This document shows, piece after piece, positions 32,538 to 40,615 of a stretch of 64,000 nt of DNA (positions are counted from its first letter, which is position 1; every line of letters starts with the position of its first letter). This DNA comes from Candidatus Nitrosotenuis cloacae (lineage in GTDB: Archaea > Thermoproteota > Nitrososphaeria > Nitrososphaerales > Nitrosopumilaceae). The notes under the pieces are model-generated. The model was not told where the DNA came from and did not search any database. It was given only the letters and a program-made list of their open reading frames with translations. A program made the position numbers and the translations under genes. The DNA lies in contig NZ_CP011097.1 in NCBI RefSeq assembly GCF_000955905.1, positions 1,556,157 to 1,620,156 of the forward strand, in the 5' to 3' direction.

Positions 32538-33005
32538 ATGCCTAAAAACATGGGTTATCTGCGAAACCATCTAGCTACTGTAGTTACTGGTTGTTTTGCC
32601 GTATCCCTGACAGGACTGTACTTTTACATGCCTGCTGCGCTGCACCAACTGCTACTAGTTTCTGCGATAGTGACTTGGTTTTTGGTCTTTATTTGCTGGA
32701 TGGCACAAAAAAGCGCTGACTGGACTACAAAACATGGTGGCCACTCACATCCTCACACAGAGCACGTGCACACGGAAAAAAAAAGCTCGACTAAACTAGT
32801 CTCAAACGTATCAGTTGAGGAGCTTAACAAGTTTCGAGAGACATTCACTGCAGAATTAAACGAGCTAAAAGACGAAGTCAAGCTCAAAGACAATGAGATA
32901 ACCAGGATGCGACAAGAAATTGCAAATCTGGAGACACTAGTGCAAATTGAGGCGCTAAAGGCAGAACTTGCAAATCTCAAGGCAATTGCTGCAAAGCGAA
33001 AATAG
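32538..33005 (+). CDS. two-helix membrane protein with His-rich loop and coiled coil
   Basis: A 155-residue protein. Two transmembrane helices (about 10-31 and 37-58, VVTGCFAVSLTGLYFYM and LLLVSAIVTWFLVFICW) are followed by HGGHSHPHTEHVHTE (residues 66-80), which could bind a transition metal. A coiled coil then runs to the end (about 95-150; KLKDNEITRMRQEIANLE). The coiled coil should be cytoplasmic and oligomeric. ATG start. Function unknown; metal sensing or envelope scaffolding are possible. Confidence 0.6.
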   Translation: MPKNMGYLRNHLATVVTGCFAVSLTGLYFYMPAALHQLLLVSAIVTWFLVFICWMAQKSADWTTKHGGHSHPHTEHVHTEKKSSTKLVSNVSVEELNKFRETFTAELNELKDEVKLKDNEITRMRQEIANLETLVQIEALKAELANLKAIAAKRK

Positions 33006-33006
33006 A

Positions 33007-33126
33007 TTATTTACAGTGCTCACATGTACGCATTCCGCGATGGTTTTTCTTGCACCCAGGACAGCTGATTGCGCCTCCAAAGTGACACTTGCAGACACAG
33101 CCATCATTTAGGGTAGGATTTTCCAA
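33007..33126 (-). CDS. zinc-ribbon microprotein (39 aa)
   Basis: The ORF runs from TTG at 33126 to TAA at 33007. It holds CVCKCHFGG, CPGCKKNH and CEHC, seven cysteines and three histidines in 39 residues. That is enough for two zinc sites, as in other small archaeal zinc-knuckle proteins. AAATATTAAG lies about 25 nt upstream, giving the usual leaderless spacing. Unknown role. Confidence 0.45.
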   Translation of the reverse strand: MENPTLNDGCVCKCHFGGAISCPGCKKNHRGMRTCEHCK

Positions 33127-33178
33127 GATGAATGATTAATACGTCATCTTAATATTTGACTTTTGCAAAAATCTGCTA

Positions 33179-33580
33179 ATGCTCCTCAAAGCTGTAATTG
33201 CAACAATTGCGTTTGCACTTGTACTAGCTACGGTAAATTCTGCATTTGCGGAATCAAACATTACGCCACTAGATGCTTCAACTGGAATCGAAAAAACAAT
33301 CACCTCATTTTCTGTTCCAAAAAACAACAAGCTTCCATGGGGTTTTGTTGAGGGCAAAATAGCAAACCCAGTAGAGGGACATCCAGTGATAATTCAGATA
33401 TTCAAAAACGGTGATCCAGTCCACTTTGCGCAAACCGATGTCAAAGAAGACGGCACATACGAGTACAAATTTCGAGTCCGGGATGTCACCGATGGCAAAG
33501 TAAACAAAATCTTTGATGGTGAATATATCGTCAAAATCTTCAAGGTAGTCTATCTACCGGTCACTACTGCTTTGGTCTAG
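33179..33580 (+). CDS. exported beta-sandwich domain protein
   Basis: A 133-residue protein with a signal peptide (residues 1-24, ending NSAFAE). The mature part holds one beta-sandwich: GFVEGKIANPVEGHPVIIQI, then FAQTDVKEDGTYEYKFRVRD and the closing DGEYIVKIFKVVYL. The EGKIxNPVxGHPV pattern is that of repeated domains in thaumarchaeal surface proteins. The last 17 nt overlap the convergent flavoprotein gene. Start is ATG at 33179. It may serve in cell-surface assembly. Confidence 0.6.
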   Translation: MLLKAVIATIAFALVLATVNSAFAESNITPLDASTGIEKTITSFSVPKNNKLPWGFVEGKIANPVEGHPVIIQIFKNGDPVHFAQTDVKEDGTYEYKFRVRDVTDGKVNKIFDGEYIVKIFKVVYLPVTTALV

Positions 33581-34091
33581 AAGCCAAAAGTAGGGTCTCA
33601 TCAACTAGTTCTTTCAGTCTTGCTTTGGTGCCCTCATCTATTACGGCATTGTCCTTGATTTGATCAACAGTCATGAAGACTGCTTTTGGGTTTGTTATGA
33701 CTCTGAAGTAGCTCATCAGTTGTGTCAATATTGTCTGCACATCAGTAAAGCCTATTTGGCCTGACGCCAAAATAGCGAGTCCTGCTGTCTTTCCTGCAGT
33801 GTTTTTGTAGTTGACATACTCAAAGAGGTTCTTTAATGCAGAGCTGAACAACGAATTGTAAATTGGCGTTCCAACCAACCATACATCTGCATCCATGATA
33901 TCCTGGGCTGCCTGTGTAGTAGTCTGCGAATAATTCTCACCAGGCCCTCGATAGTAATCTATTCCGCCATCGGATAGATTGATGAATTTGGTTTCTGGGT
34001 TTTTTGATTTGGCATAATCAAAGACAAACTTCATCATTGTTTGCGTGTTTGCTGTTTTTCTTGGGCTGCCAGAGATTACTACTATTTTCAA
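33564..34091 (-). CDS. NADPH-dependent FMN reductase / flavodoxin-like protein
   Basis: A 175-residue flavoprotein. It starts with KIVVISGSPRKTANTQTMMK, the FMN phosphate-binding loop of the NADPH-dependent FMN reductase family, and includes VWLVGTPIYNSLFSSALKN and LAILASGQIGFTDV. It probably reduces FMN or quinones with NAD(P)H, or uses the flavin for iron or arsenical reduction. ATG start. It lies 38 bp downstream of the tRNA-Arg gene on the same strand. Confidence 0.85.
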   Translation of the reverse strand: MKIVVISGSPRKTANTQTMMKFVFDYAKSKNPETKFINLSDGGIDYYRGPGENYSQTTTQAAQDIMDADVWLVGTPIYNSLFSSALKNLFEYVNYKNTAGKTAGLAILASGQIGFTDVQTILTQLMSYFRVITNPKAVFMTVDQIKDNAVIDEGTKARLKELVDETLLLASRPKQ

Positions 34092-34130
34092 TGAAATTTT
34101 TTTGTGATTAATCTATTTAAAACAAGAGGA

Positions 34131-34227
34131 CGGGCTTGGAGGGCTTCGATCCCTCGACCTGCAACTTAGGAGGCTGCCGCGCTATCCATGTTACGCGCCA
34201 ATTTTGTTGGCTCTGCGCTACAAGCCC
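34131..34227 (-). tRNA. tRNA-Arg (anticodon CCT) with a 22-nt insertion in the D-loop
   Basis: The minus strand reads GGGCTTG at the 5' end and CAAGCCC plus discriminator G at the 3' end. The anticodon stem GCAGC-CTCCTAA-GTTGC gives CCT, and the T arm GAGGG-ATCGAAG-CCCTC is complete. The D arm GCGC-AG...CATGGATA-GCGC is split by about 22 nt (AGCCAACAAAATTGGCGCGTAA, given in 22 nt as 34187-34208 region), holding a GCCAA-CAAAA-TTGGC hairpin. Removing it leaves a regular 75-nt tRNA. A non-canonical archaeal intron is the likely reading. T54 is replaced by A. Confidence 0.85.
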
Positions 34228-34245
34228 AGCAAAGATTCGATGTTT

Positions 34246-34962
34246 TCACTTGATAAAAGCGTAATCAAGATTTGTCTGAATCAATTCATGGATTTGATCC
34301 CATGATGGGCTTTGTGTTTGGCCCCACTTTTCAAAATAAATTACATCCTTGAGATCCAGTCTTGGAAGCCAGTTGGCAGTTTCTAGGTCTGGTTTTTGTG
34401 CAAACTCTTCCACATGTCCAAGACACAAATATGCCACTGGAACAATGTGATCAGGCAGTCCCAGCACTTGCTTTAGTGCATCATTTGATAGAATGCTGAC
34501 CCAACCTACTCCGATTTCCTCTGATCGTGCCGCAAGCCACAGATTTTGTACTGCACAGCAAACACTATAGATTCCAGTCTCTGGAATGCTGGATCGGCCA
34601 ATCACAAAGGGGCCAAACCTTGTTGGATCATATGTAATGCAGACATTGACATCGGATTCCAAAATTCCTTCCAGCTTTAGTGAAAGATATTTTTCTTTTT
34701 TTGGCTCATCTATTTGATTAGAGGAGCGAGTCTTTTCTTGCTCAAATGATTCTTTGACCTTTTGTTTTGTGGAATGATTGCGAATCAGAACGAAATTCCA
34801 TGGCTGAGAGAATCCAACAGACGGCGCATGGTGAGCTGCATTTAGAATTCTTGCCAGAACATCATTTGGTATTGGCTTTGAGTTAAAGTGAGATCTCACA
34901 TCGCGTCTTGTGTAGATTGCTTTGTAGAGTCCGGATTTTTCTTGGCTAGAGAATTCACTCAT
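34246..34962 (-). CDS. bluB: 5,6-dimethylbenzimidazole synthase (BluB)
   Basis: A 238-residue nitroreductase-fold flavoenzyme that breaks FMNH2 with O2 to give DMB, the lower ligand of vitamin B12. BluB features are YTRRDVRSHF near residue 17, ILNAAHHAPSVGFSQPWNFVLI near 39-60, and the GRSSIPETGIYSVCCAVQNLWLAARSE segment in which the Ser near 121 and surrounding pocket residues lie. It supports the use of DMB-cobalamin, as known for thaumarchaea. ATG start. It sits between two tRNA genes. Confidence 0.9.
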   Translation of the reverse strand: MSEFSSQEKSGLYKAIYTRRDVRSHFNSKPIPNDVLARILNAAHHAPSVGFSQPWNFVLIRNHSTKQKVKESFEQEKTRSSNQIDEPKKEKYLSLKLEGILESDVNVCITYDPTRFGPFVIGRSSIPETGIYSVCCAVQNLWLAARSEEIGVGWVSILSNDALKQVLGLPDHIVPVAYLCLGHVEEFAQKPDLETANWLPRLDLKDVIYFEKWGQTQSPSWDQIHELIQTNLDYAFIK

Positions 34963-35029
34963 TTTTTGCTCGATTGTTTTGATGTCTGTTAAAGGTTAAT
35001 AATGTAGAGCTCATGGCCAGTACTTTATT

Positions 35030-35103
35030 GGGCCGGTAGTCTAGTTGGTTAGGATACCGCCTCGACACGGCGGTGATCGAGAGTTCGAATCTCTCTCGGC
35101 CCA
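35030..35103 (+). tRNA. tRNA-Val (anticodon GAC), with C at position 33
   Basis: A 74-nt cloverleaf: acceptor GGGCCGG with TCGGCCC and discriminator A, D arm GTCT-AGTTGGTTA-GGAT, anticodon arm CCGCC-TCGACAC-GGCGG, variable TGATC, and T arm GAGAG-TTCGAAT-CTCTC. The anticodon at 34-36 is GAC, valine. Position 33 is C, although U33 is nearly universal. The sequence needs no intron, and no CCA is encoded. Confidence 0.88.
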
Positions 35104-35116
35104 TCTTTATCTAAAA

Positions 35117-35611
35117 TTATTGTGAAATCTCAAATTCTTTTTCAACAAGGCTCCAAGCAGATTCCACTACTACTAATCCCTTTGCTGAATAAACTACTGG
35201 CGCTCCGCTTGTAATTGCGTCATATGTATCCGAGTTTTCGCTTGTTTTTGTTAGCGTAAATGGACTTGGGAGCTCGATTTCTGCATCTGGATAGAATGCT
35301 GCGCGTCCAGGCATTGCCACGTCTTCTGTGGAATACTGGCTTTTGCCAATTGGTGTGCCGTTTGCAAACAACTCATAATCGATTCTAGATATGGTGAATG
35401 TCTTTTCGCCTGGATTTTTGATCACAAATCCAACATCAAGCTTTGCCTTGCCTTCAATCGTGTTCTCAGTTACCAGATTGACTGTACCCATTTTGATCTC
35501 AACTAGCTCTAGCTGCGGATTATCAAGGCTTGCATACCAAGTAATTCCTCCAAGCATGGCAAGCATTGCACCTATTGCTACATAGAGAACGGCTCTTCTT
35601 TGAAGATTCAA
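35117..35611 (-). CDS. membrane-anchored LEA14/WHy-like protein
   Basis: A 164-residue protein with one N-terminal helix (RRAVLYVAIGAMLAMLGGITW, residues 5-25) and an extracytoplasmic LEA14/WHy domain: AKLDVGFVIKNPGEKTFTIS near 60 and YELFANGTPIGKSQY near 83. The NPxxxxF pattern and a shared strand order link it to the exported protein at 29177-29623. ATG start. A role in desiccation or envelope stress is suggested only by family analogy. Confidence 0.65.
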   Translation of the reverse strand: MNLQRRAVLYVAIGAMLAMLGGITWYASLDNPQLELVEIKMGTVNLVTENTIEGKAKLDVGFVIKNPGEKTFTISRIDYELFANGTPIGKSQYSTEDVAMPGRAAFYPDAEIELPSPFTLTKTSENSDTYDAITSGAPVVYSAKGLVVVESAWSLVEKEFEISQ

Positions 35612-35690
35612 TTATTCATGTCTCGCTGAGTACAACTAAAAAATGTTGGTTTCAAAGAGATAATATTTGAACGCATATTCAAGAATTTGA

Positions 35691-36185
35691 TTGGCACTAG
35701 AGCAGGCACTCATTACTTGGGTTCATCTGATTTGTTCTGCTATTTGGGTTGGGGGCTCGCTATTCATCGCAATAGTCTTTGCACCAATTCTGAAAACAAT
35801 GACTCCATCAGTGCAAGAGCGACTACAGATAATGATCAAGGTGGGTAGGCGATTCAACAAAGTCGCAATTCCTGCCTTGCTGATATTGATTGCAACTGGA
35901 ATTTGGAATTCGCACCAAATGCTAAACAGGCCAGAGTTTTTGTTCTCATCAAGCTATGGAATGATGCTTTTAATCAAGATGTTTTTGGTAGCTGCTCTGC
36001 TAGGTTCATTTGCAGTACACGTTAGAATAATCAGAAAGGAAGTAGAACAACAAATAATGCAAAACCAGCTGTCTGATGCCCAGATTGTCAAGCTGCGAAA
36101 AAAGATCATAATTGTCGGAGAGATAACCGTAGTGATCTCGGTTTTGATTATGTTGTTTGCAGCAATACTAGATGCCGGCCTCTGA
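35691..36185 (+). CDS. CopD/DUF2269-type membrane protein
   Basis: A 164-residue protein with four membrane helices: ALITWVHLICSAIWVGGSLF, NKVAIPALLILIATGIW, MLLIKMFLVAALLGSFAVHV and IIVGEITVVISVLIMLFAA. The H-L-x-x-x-I-W-V-G-G helix and the second GIW repeat are like the copper-resistance D protein family, where conserved His residues may bind copper or heme. Start is TTG at 35691. The end overlaps the rtcA gene by 18 nt. Copper handling would suit ammonia oxidisers but is inferred. Confidence 0.72.
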   Translation: MALEQALITWVHLICSAIWVGGSLFIAIVFAPILKTMTPSVQERLQIMIKVGRRFNKVAIPALLILIATGIWNSHQMLNRPEFLFSSSYGMMLLIKMFLVAALLGSFAVHVRIIRKEVEQQIMQNQLSDAQIVKLRKKIIIVGEITVVISVLIMLFAAILDAGL

Positions 36186-37187
36186 GCCCTGAATTCGTAT
36201 CTCATAGCCACCATCAATTTTGCCCACACCGTACTTGCAGCCAGTTATCTTTGATGTGATATACAGGTTGGTCTCCAGATGCTTTGTGATCTCTTTGACT
36301 GTGAATATTGATAGCTCCTTTGTTATGGCAAGCGGCAGAATTATCATGTCAGACAGATTGGCATCTACTCCAAGATCACACCCAATGAATGAGTTTGTTG
36401 CAATCTTGCCAAATTCGGATTTGTTCTTGGGATCTAGTAGTTCGTCTGATCCAGTAACAGAGCCGGAATCAGAGCTCCAAATCAAAACAGATGCACCAGA
36501 ATTTAGTGCAATCTCTGGTGTGATGTGTGATTCAACAGAGAATCCTTTTTGTTGTAATGTTTTTTCCATGGAATCAACATTACTGGAAACATCCACATCA
36601 GAATGAGAGCAGAGAATTTTTGCATTCTTTGTTGTTCTTTTTGATAGTGTTATTGATGTGATCTTTTGGCACGGCTGTATTGCAAGCTCGACTTGGCCTC
36701 CGCCCTTTGGATAATAGCCACGCTTTTTGATGTTCACAGCATAATTGATTCCTATTCTGGAATATGCATCAGATAGTACATGTTTTGTATAGTTAGAGGT
36801 GGGACTCCATGGAACATCAGTCCCGCCAGTGATGTGCAGGTCTAGCTTTTTTCCAGCTAAAAACACTGCAGGTATGATTGCTTGCAAGATTAGTGAAATG
36901 CTTCCAGCAGTTCCTACATTTTCCACCAGCTTTGTGTCTTGGATTTCGCCCGGAGCAAATCTTATGCTAGTAGAGCCAACGCTTGCACCATCCATTTGTG
37001 CATTGTAAATTTTCCCAAGAAGCTTGATCGTAGAGAGGTGTGATGGTCTGAGGCCTGGAACCTTGCGGTTGTGCCTAATGTTTTCAATTTGAATTGGCCT
37101 CTTTGTTATACATGATAGTGCGAGTGCAGTTCGGAGAATCTGTCCTCCACCCTCTCCATGAGAGCCGTCGATTTTGAGTGGATCCAT
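36168..37187 (-). CDS. rtcA: RNA 3'-terminal phosphate cyclase
   Basis: A 339-residue enzyme that converts RNA 3'-phosphate to a 2',3'-cyclic phosphate with ATP. It starts with IDGSHGEGGGQILRTALALS (residues 6-25, the family signature), has RHNRKVPGLRPSHLSTIKL, and near the end KHLETNLY, whose His303 matches the histidine that is adenylylated in E. coli RtcA. RNA repair or processing is the expected role. ATG start. Other RNA-end enzymes (ThpR, CCA enzyme) lie 8 kb downstream. Confidence 0.92.
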   Translation of the reverse strand: MDPLKIDGSHGEGGGQILRTALALSCITKRPIQIENIRHNRKVPGLRPSHLSTIKLLGKIYNAQMDGASVGSTSIRFAPGEIQDTKLVENVGTAGSISLILQAIIPAVFLAGKKLDLHITGGTDVPWSPTSNYTKHVLSDAYSRIGINYAVNIKKRGYYPKGGGQVELAIQPCQKITSITLSKRTTKNAKILCSHSDVDVSSNVDSMEKTLQQKGFSVESHITPEIALNSGASVLIWSSDSGSVTGSDELLDPKNKSEFGKIATNSFIGCDLGVDANLSDMIILPLAITKELSIFTVKEITKHLETNLYITSKITGCKYGVGKIDGGYEIRIQGSEAGI

Positions 37188-37243
37188 GTTTGTTATACTG
37201 ATTCCATTGTTTAGTTTTTAAATCAAGTGTAGACAAAAAAACC

Positions 37244-37738
37244 ATGGACGGTCTCCTCATAGGCAGATTCCAGCCGTTTCATTTGGGACATTTAGCTGCA
37301 GTAAAATTTGCACTGACTCAGATTGACAATCTATCAATCGGAATTGGCAGCTCAAACAGGCATAATGAAAAAAGAAATCCATTTTCTGCAGAGGAGAGAA
37401 AAGAGATGATTGAATCATCTCTGGATAAGTCAGATCTGCAAAAATGCAAGATCTATTTTGTACCGGATGTAAACGATCACGCCAAGTGGACATATCATGT
37501 GGATGAAATAATTCCAAAGTATGATGTTGTGTTCTCTAATGATGATTTCACGCATGAATTGTACAAAAAGCGAGACATCAAAGTTGTATCAGTGCCACTA
37601 AAGCAACGAGAGATTCTTTCTGGCACAGACATTAGACTAAAGATTGCAAGTGGACAAAGCTGGGAGGATCTGGTGCCAAGTGGAACTGCAAAGGTTTTGC
37701 TAAAAATAAATGCAAAAGATCGGCTGGCCAAGCTTTAG
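37244..37738 (+). CDS. nadM: nicotinamide-nucleotide adenylyltransferase (archaeal NadM)
   Basis: A 164-residue nucleotidyltransferase that joins NMN and ATP to NAD+. The class motifs are GRFQPFHLGHLAAVKF (residues 7-22, GRFQPxHxGH) and ILSGTDIRLKI near 126 (I-S-G-T-x-I/V-R). SSNRHNEKRNPFSAEERKEM matches archaeal NadM. Single domain, cytoplasmic. ATG start; the class V aminotransferase follows 36 bp after it. Confidence 0.92.
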   Translation: MDGLLIGRFQPFHLGHLAAVKFALTQIDNLSIGIGSSNRHNEKRNPFSAEERKEMIESSLDKSDLQKCKIYFVPDVNDHAKWTYHVDEIIPKYDVVFSNDDFTHELYKKRDIKVVSVPLKQREILSGTDIRLKIASGQSWEDLVPSGTAKVLLKINAKDRLAKL

Positions 37739-37774
37739 TTTTAAATAAAGCCCGCAAAACAGTCCAAACTGCTT

Positions 37775-38920
37775 ATGGAATATCTAGTCATGCTGCCTGG
37801 TCCAACCAACGTACCAGAGCGAGTAATGCGTGCAATGATCACGCCAATGATTAACCATAGAAGTGATGATTTCGTAGAATTATACCAAGACGCAGTTGAG
37901 AAAACACAAAAAGTTTTCAAAAGCAGCGGCGAGGCGGTCTTGCTTTCAGCATCCGGAACCGGTGCAGTAGAGGCAAGTGTAATCAATATTGTAAAGCCAG
38001 GAGACAAAGTAATCATTCCAACCAACGGTGAGTTCTCCGGCAGACTAGCGCAAATGCTAGAGTGGGCAGGCGCCAAAGTCATAAAACTAGAAAGCACGCC
38101 AGGAACAAACGCAACCTTTGATCAGGTAAAGGAGGCATTTGATAACAACAAGGATGTCAAGGCATTCTATTGCGTGTGGAACGAGACCTCAACTGGTACT
38201 ATGATAAAATATTTGGATAAAATCAAGAACCTTACTGCAAGAAACGACGCATTCTATGTAGTGGATGGAGTTTCTATTGTCGGCGGCGAAGACCTTGAGA
38301 TGGACAAGTGGGGAATCGACGTTGCAATGACTGGCGCTCAAAAAGCATTTGCAGCACCACCAGGAATCTCACCAATCGTTGTAAATGAGCGCACCAAAAA
38401 ATACATGAACGCAAATCCGCCAAAGACAATGTACTTTAATTTATCAAGATACTTCCACTATTACGAAGAGGCAAAGCACACACCATTCACACCGGCCTTG
38501 CCACTACTATACGCATACAGAGAGGCAATGAACGTCATATTGGAAGAAGGCCTTGACAATAGAATCAGACGACACCGAATCTGCTCTGATGCATTGTATT
38601 CAGGTCTTTCAGCAATGGGACTATCTCCATTTGCAAAAGAAGACGCAAGATCAACTGTTGTAGTTGCACTAAACTATCTGGACGGACTTGAAGACAAGAC
38701 CTTCCGAAACACACTATCAGACAAGTTCCGAGTTCTAGTAGCAGGCGGATTTGGAAATCTCAAGGGCAAGGTGTTCCGAGTTGGATGCATGGGTGAAGTC
38801 AACAGATACCACGTCATGAGAACAATCTCCTCAATTGGCTCCACACTAGAGATGATGGGATACAAGACCAAGCAGATGGAAGCCCTCAAAGTTGCCGACG
38901 AGAAGCTCAAACAGCTCTAA
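37775..38920 (+). CDS. class V aminotransferase (alanine-glyoxylate / serine-pyruvate type)
   Basis: A 381-residue PLP enzyme. Features: MLPGPTNVPERVMRAM at the start, SASGTGAVEASVIN near 60, YVVDGVSIVGGEDLEMD near 165 and the lysine in VAMTGAQKAFAAPPG near 185. The C-terminal half has YRTVVVAL-type segment and MGEVNRYHVM. It interconverts alanine, serine or glyoxylate amino groups, and in some autotrophic archaea acts in glycine metabolism. ATG start. FKBP and Prs follow on the same strand. Confidence 0.88.
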   Translation: MEYLVMLPGPTNVPERVMRAMITPMINHRSDDFVELYQDAVEKTQKVFKSSGEAVLLSASGTGAVEASVINIVKPGDKVIIPTNGEFSGRLAQMLEWAGAKVIKLESTPGTNATFDQVKEAFDNNKDVKAFYCVWNETSTGTMIKYLDKIKNLTARNDAFYVVDGVSIVGGEDLEMDKWGIDVAMTGAQKAFAAPPGISPIVVNERTKKYMNANPPKTMYFNLSRYFHYYEEAKHTPFTPALPLLYAYREAMNVILEEGLDNRIRRHRICSDALYSGLSAMGLSPFAKEDARSTVVVALNYLDGLEDKTFRNTLSDKFRVLVAGGFGNLKGKVFRVGCMGEVNRYHVMRTISSIGSTLEMMGYKTKQMEALKVADEKLKQL

Positions 38921-38953
38921 ACTTAATATTAGGAATTTCGGGGACGGATCGCG

Positions 38954-39688
38954 TTGACATTTACTAAAGGCTCATTGATTTTAATCGATTATACTGCAAA
39001 GGTAAAGGACTCGAACGAAGTAGTAGAGACCACCATATCTGAGGATGCAAAAAAGCACAACCTATTCCAGGAAAACATCAAGTATCAGCCAAAACTGGTC
39101 TCAGTCGGAGAATCCTGGGTTCTAAAAGGACTAGATGATGCACTTGCAGGCGCAAAGGCAGGAGACAAGCTAACAGTTGATGTAACACCAGACAAGGGCT
39201 TTGGCGAGCGAGACGCAGGCAAGGTCAGAATGATTCCACTAAGAAAGCTAGGCGAGGATGCAGACAAGGTCACAGTGGGTGACACAATCGAGGTGGATCA
39301 AAAGACAGGTGTTGTAAGATTTGTCGGATCCGGCAGAGTTCAAGTTGATTTCAATCATAGATTAGCAGGAAAGACAGTAGTGTATGATGTCAATGTCATA
39401 AAAGCACTAGAGACAAACGAAGACAAAATCACAGGCATTCTAAAAAGACACATGCCGGTTGAGGATTCAAAGATATCATCCAAGCTAAATGGCAACGCAT
39501 TAGATGTTACCATTCCAGAAGAGATCTATGGTGCAGAAAGCCTGAGAATTATCAAGCACTTTATCCAAATGGACGCCTTCAAGTTCGTCCCAACGCTGGA
39601 AAAGATCAACTTTATTGAAACATATGCCAACAAAAAGGCAGAAAAGAAAGAAGAAGCAAAACCGCAAGCAGCTGCTGCAGCAAAATAA
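38954..39688 (+). CDS. FKBP-type (SlyD-like) peptidyl-prolyl isomerase
   Basis: A 244-residue protein. An N-terminal FKBP unit with an inserted IF domain (LIDYTAKVKDSNEVVETT, GESWVLKGLDDALAGAK, DVTPDKGFGERDAGKVRMI) gives prolyl isomerase and holdase activity. The segment VRFVGSGRVQVDFNHRLAGKTV is the SlyD-type return into the FKBP domain. Residues 155-235 add a C-terminal domain found in archaeal FKBPs and a KKEEAKPQAAA tail. Start is TTG at 38954. The family is cytoplasmic. Confidence 0.9.
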   Translation: MTFTKGSLILIDYTAKVKDSNEVVETTISEDAKKHNLFQENIKYQPKLVSVGESWVLKGLDDALAGAKAGDKLTVDVTPDKGFGERDAGKVRMIPLRKLGEDADKVTVGDTIEVDQKTGVVRFVGSGRVQVDFNHRLAGKTVVYDVNVIKALETNEDKITGILKRHMPVEDSKISSKLNGNALDVTIPEEIYGAESLRIIKHFIQMDAFKFVPTLEKINFIETYANKKAEKKEEAKPQAAAAAK

Positions 39689-39735
39689 AAAGAAATTCTC
39701 TCCTAAAACTTAAGAGTCCCTCCTAGATTGTTGAT

Positions 39736-40614
39736 TTGTTGTCAGCTATAACGGTAATTGGCGGAAAGGCATCTGAAGATCTAGCAAGAAAACTGGCAAA
39801 AAAGCTAAAGGCATCCTTTGTATCAACCGAACTGCGAGTCTTTCCAGACGGCGAAAGCAAGATAACAATTTCCTCAAAACCAAAAAAAGGCAAGATCATT
39901 GTAGTAAATTCCACATATCCACCAGTAGATACCAATCTATTGCAGACATTATCATTAATTGCAAAGGCAAGACAGTTCTCAAATCAGATAATCTGTGTGA
40001 TTCCATACTTGGGCTATGCAAGACAAGACCGAGAGTTTCTCCCAGGAGAAATAGTCACATTATCTGTGATTGCCAAGCTGTTGTCATCTGCTGGCGCATC
40101 AAAGGTCATAGTGGTTGATATGCACAGTATGCTTGGGCTCAATCATTTCACCATACCGGTAAGAAACGTCTCTGCCGTGCCTGAGCTTGCGAATCATCTC
40201 AAAAAAATGAGGCTCAAGAACCCATTGGTTGTATCGCCAGACTTGGGGGGAAAGGAAAGAGCAAAGGAATTTGCAAAATTTTATGGTACTGACTATATCG
40301 CATTGCAAAAACAACGAGACAGAAAGACAGGCAAGGTCCAGATAATGACTGGTAATTTAGATGAAGTAAAGGGCCGAGACCTAGTTTTAGTTGATGATAT
40401 GATAAGCACTGGTGGAAGCATAATCAAGGCGACACAATTTCTGAAAAAACAAAAGTGCGGCAAGGTCTTTGTCGCATGCACACATGCATTACTAATCGAT
40501 AATGCAGATCAAAAGATCAAAAAGTCTGGCGTCTCTGCAATAATTTCTGCAAACACAATACCTGGCAGCACATCAGTGGTTGATGTCTCCGGAGTAATTG
40601 CAAAGGCAATCTAG
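39736..40614 (+). CDS. prs: ribose-phosphate pyrophosphokinase
   Basis: A 292-residue enzyme that makes PRPP from ribose 5-phosphate and ATP for nucleotide, histidine and NAD synthesis. Recognised: PYLGYARQDREFLPGE near 95, VVDMHSMLGLNHFTIPV near 125 and the PRPP-binding loop LVLVDDMISTGGSI near 218. Length and motifs are those of the archaeal single-domain-pair form. It starts with one of two adjacent TTG codons (39736 or 39739). Trm11 begins 1 nt after its stop. Confidence 0.93.
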   Translation: MLSAITVIGGKASEDLARKLAKKLKASFVSTELRVFPDGESKITISSKPKKGKIIVVNSTYPPVDTNLLQTLSLIAKARQFSNQIICVIPYLGYARQDREFLPGEIVTLSVIAKLLSSAGASKVIVVDMHSMLGLNHFTIPVRNVSAVPELANHLKKMRLKNPLVVSPDLGGKERAKEFAKFYGTDYIALQKQRDRKTGKVQIMTGNLDEVKGRDLVLVDDMISTGGSIIKATQFLKKQKCGKVFVACTHALLIDNADQKIKKSGVSAIISANTIPGSTSVVDVSGVIAKAI

Positions 40615-40615
40615 A

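Noticed and set aside
36220..36340. Apparent loss of a catalytic His in RtcA (VDANLSD segment)
   Set aside because: The adenylylated His is in the later HLETNL segment (His303) and is intact.
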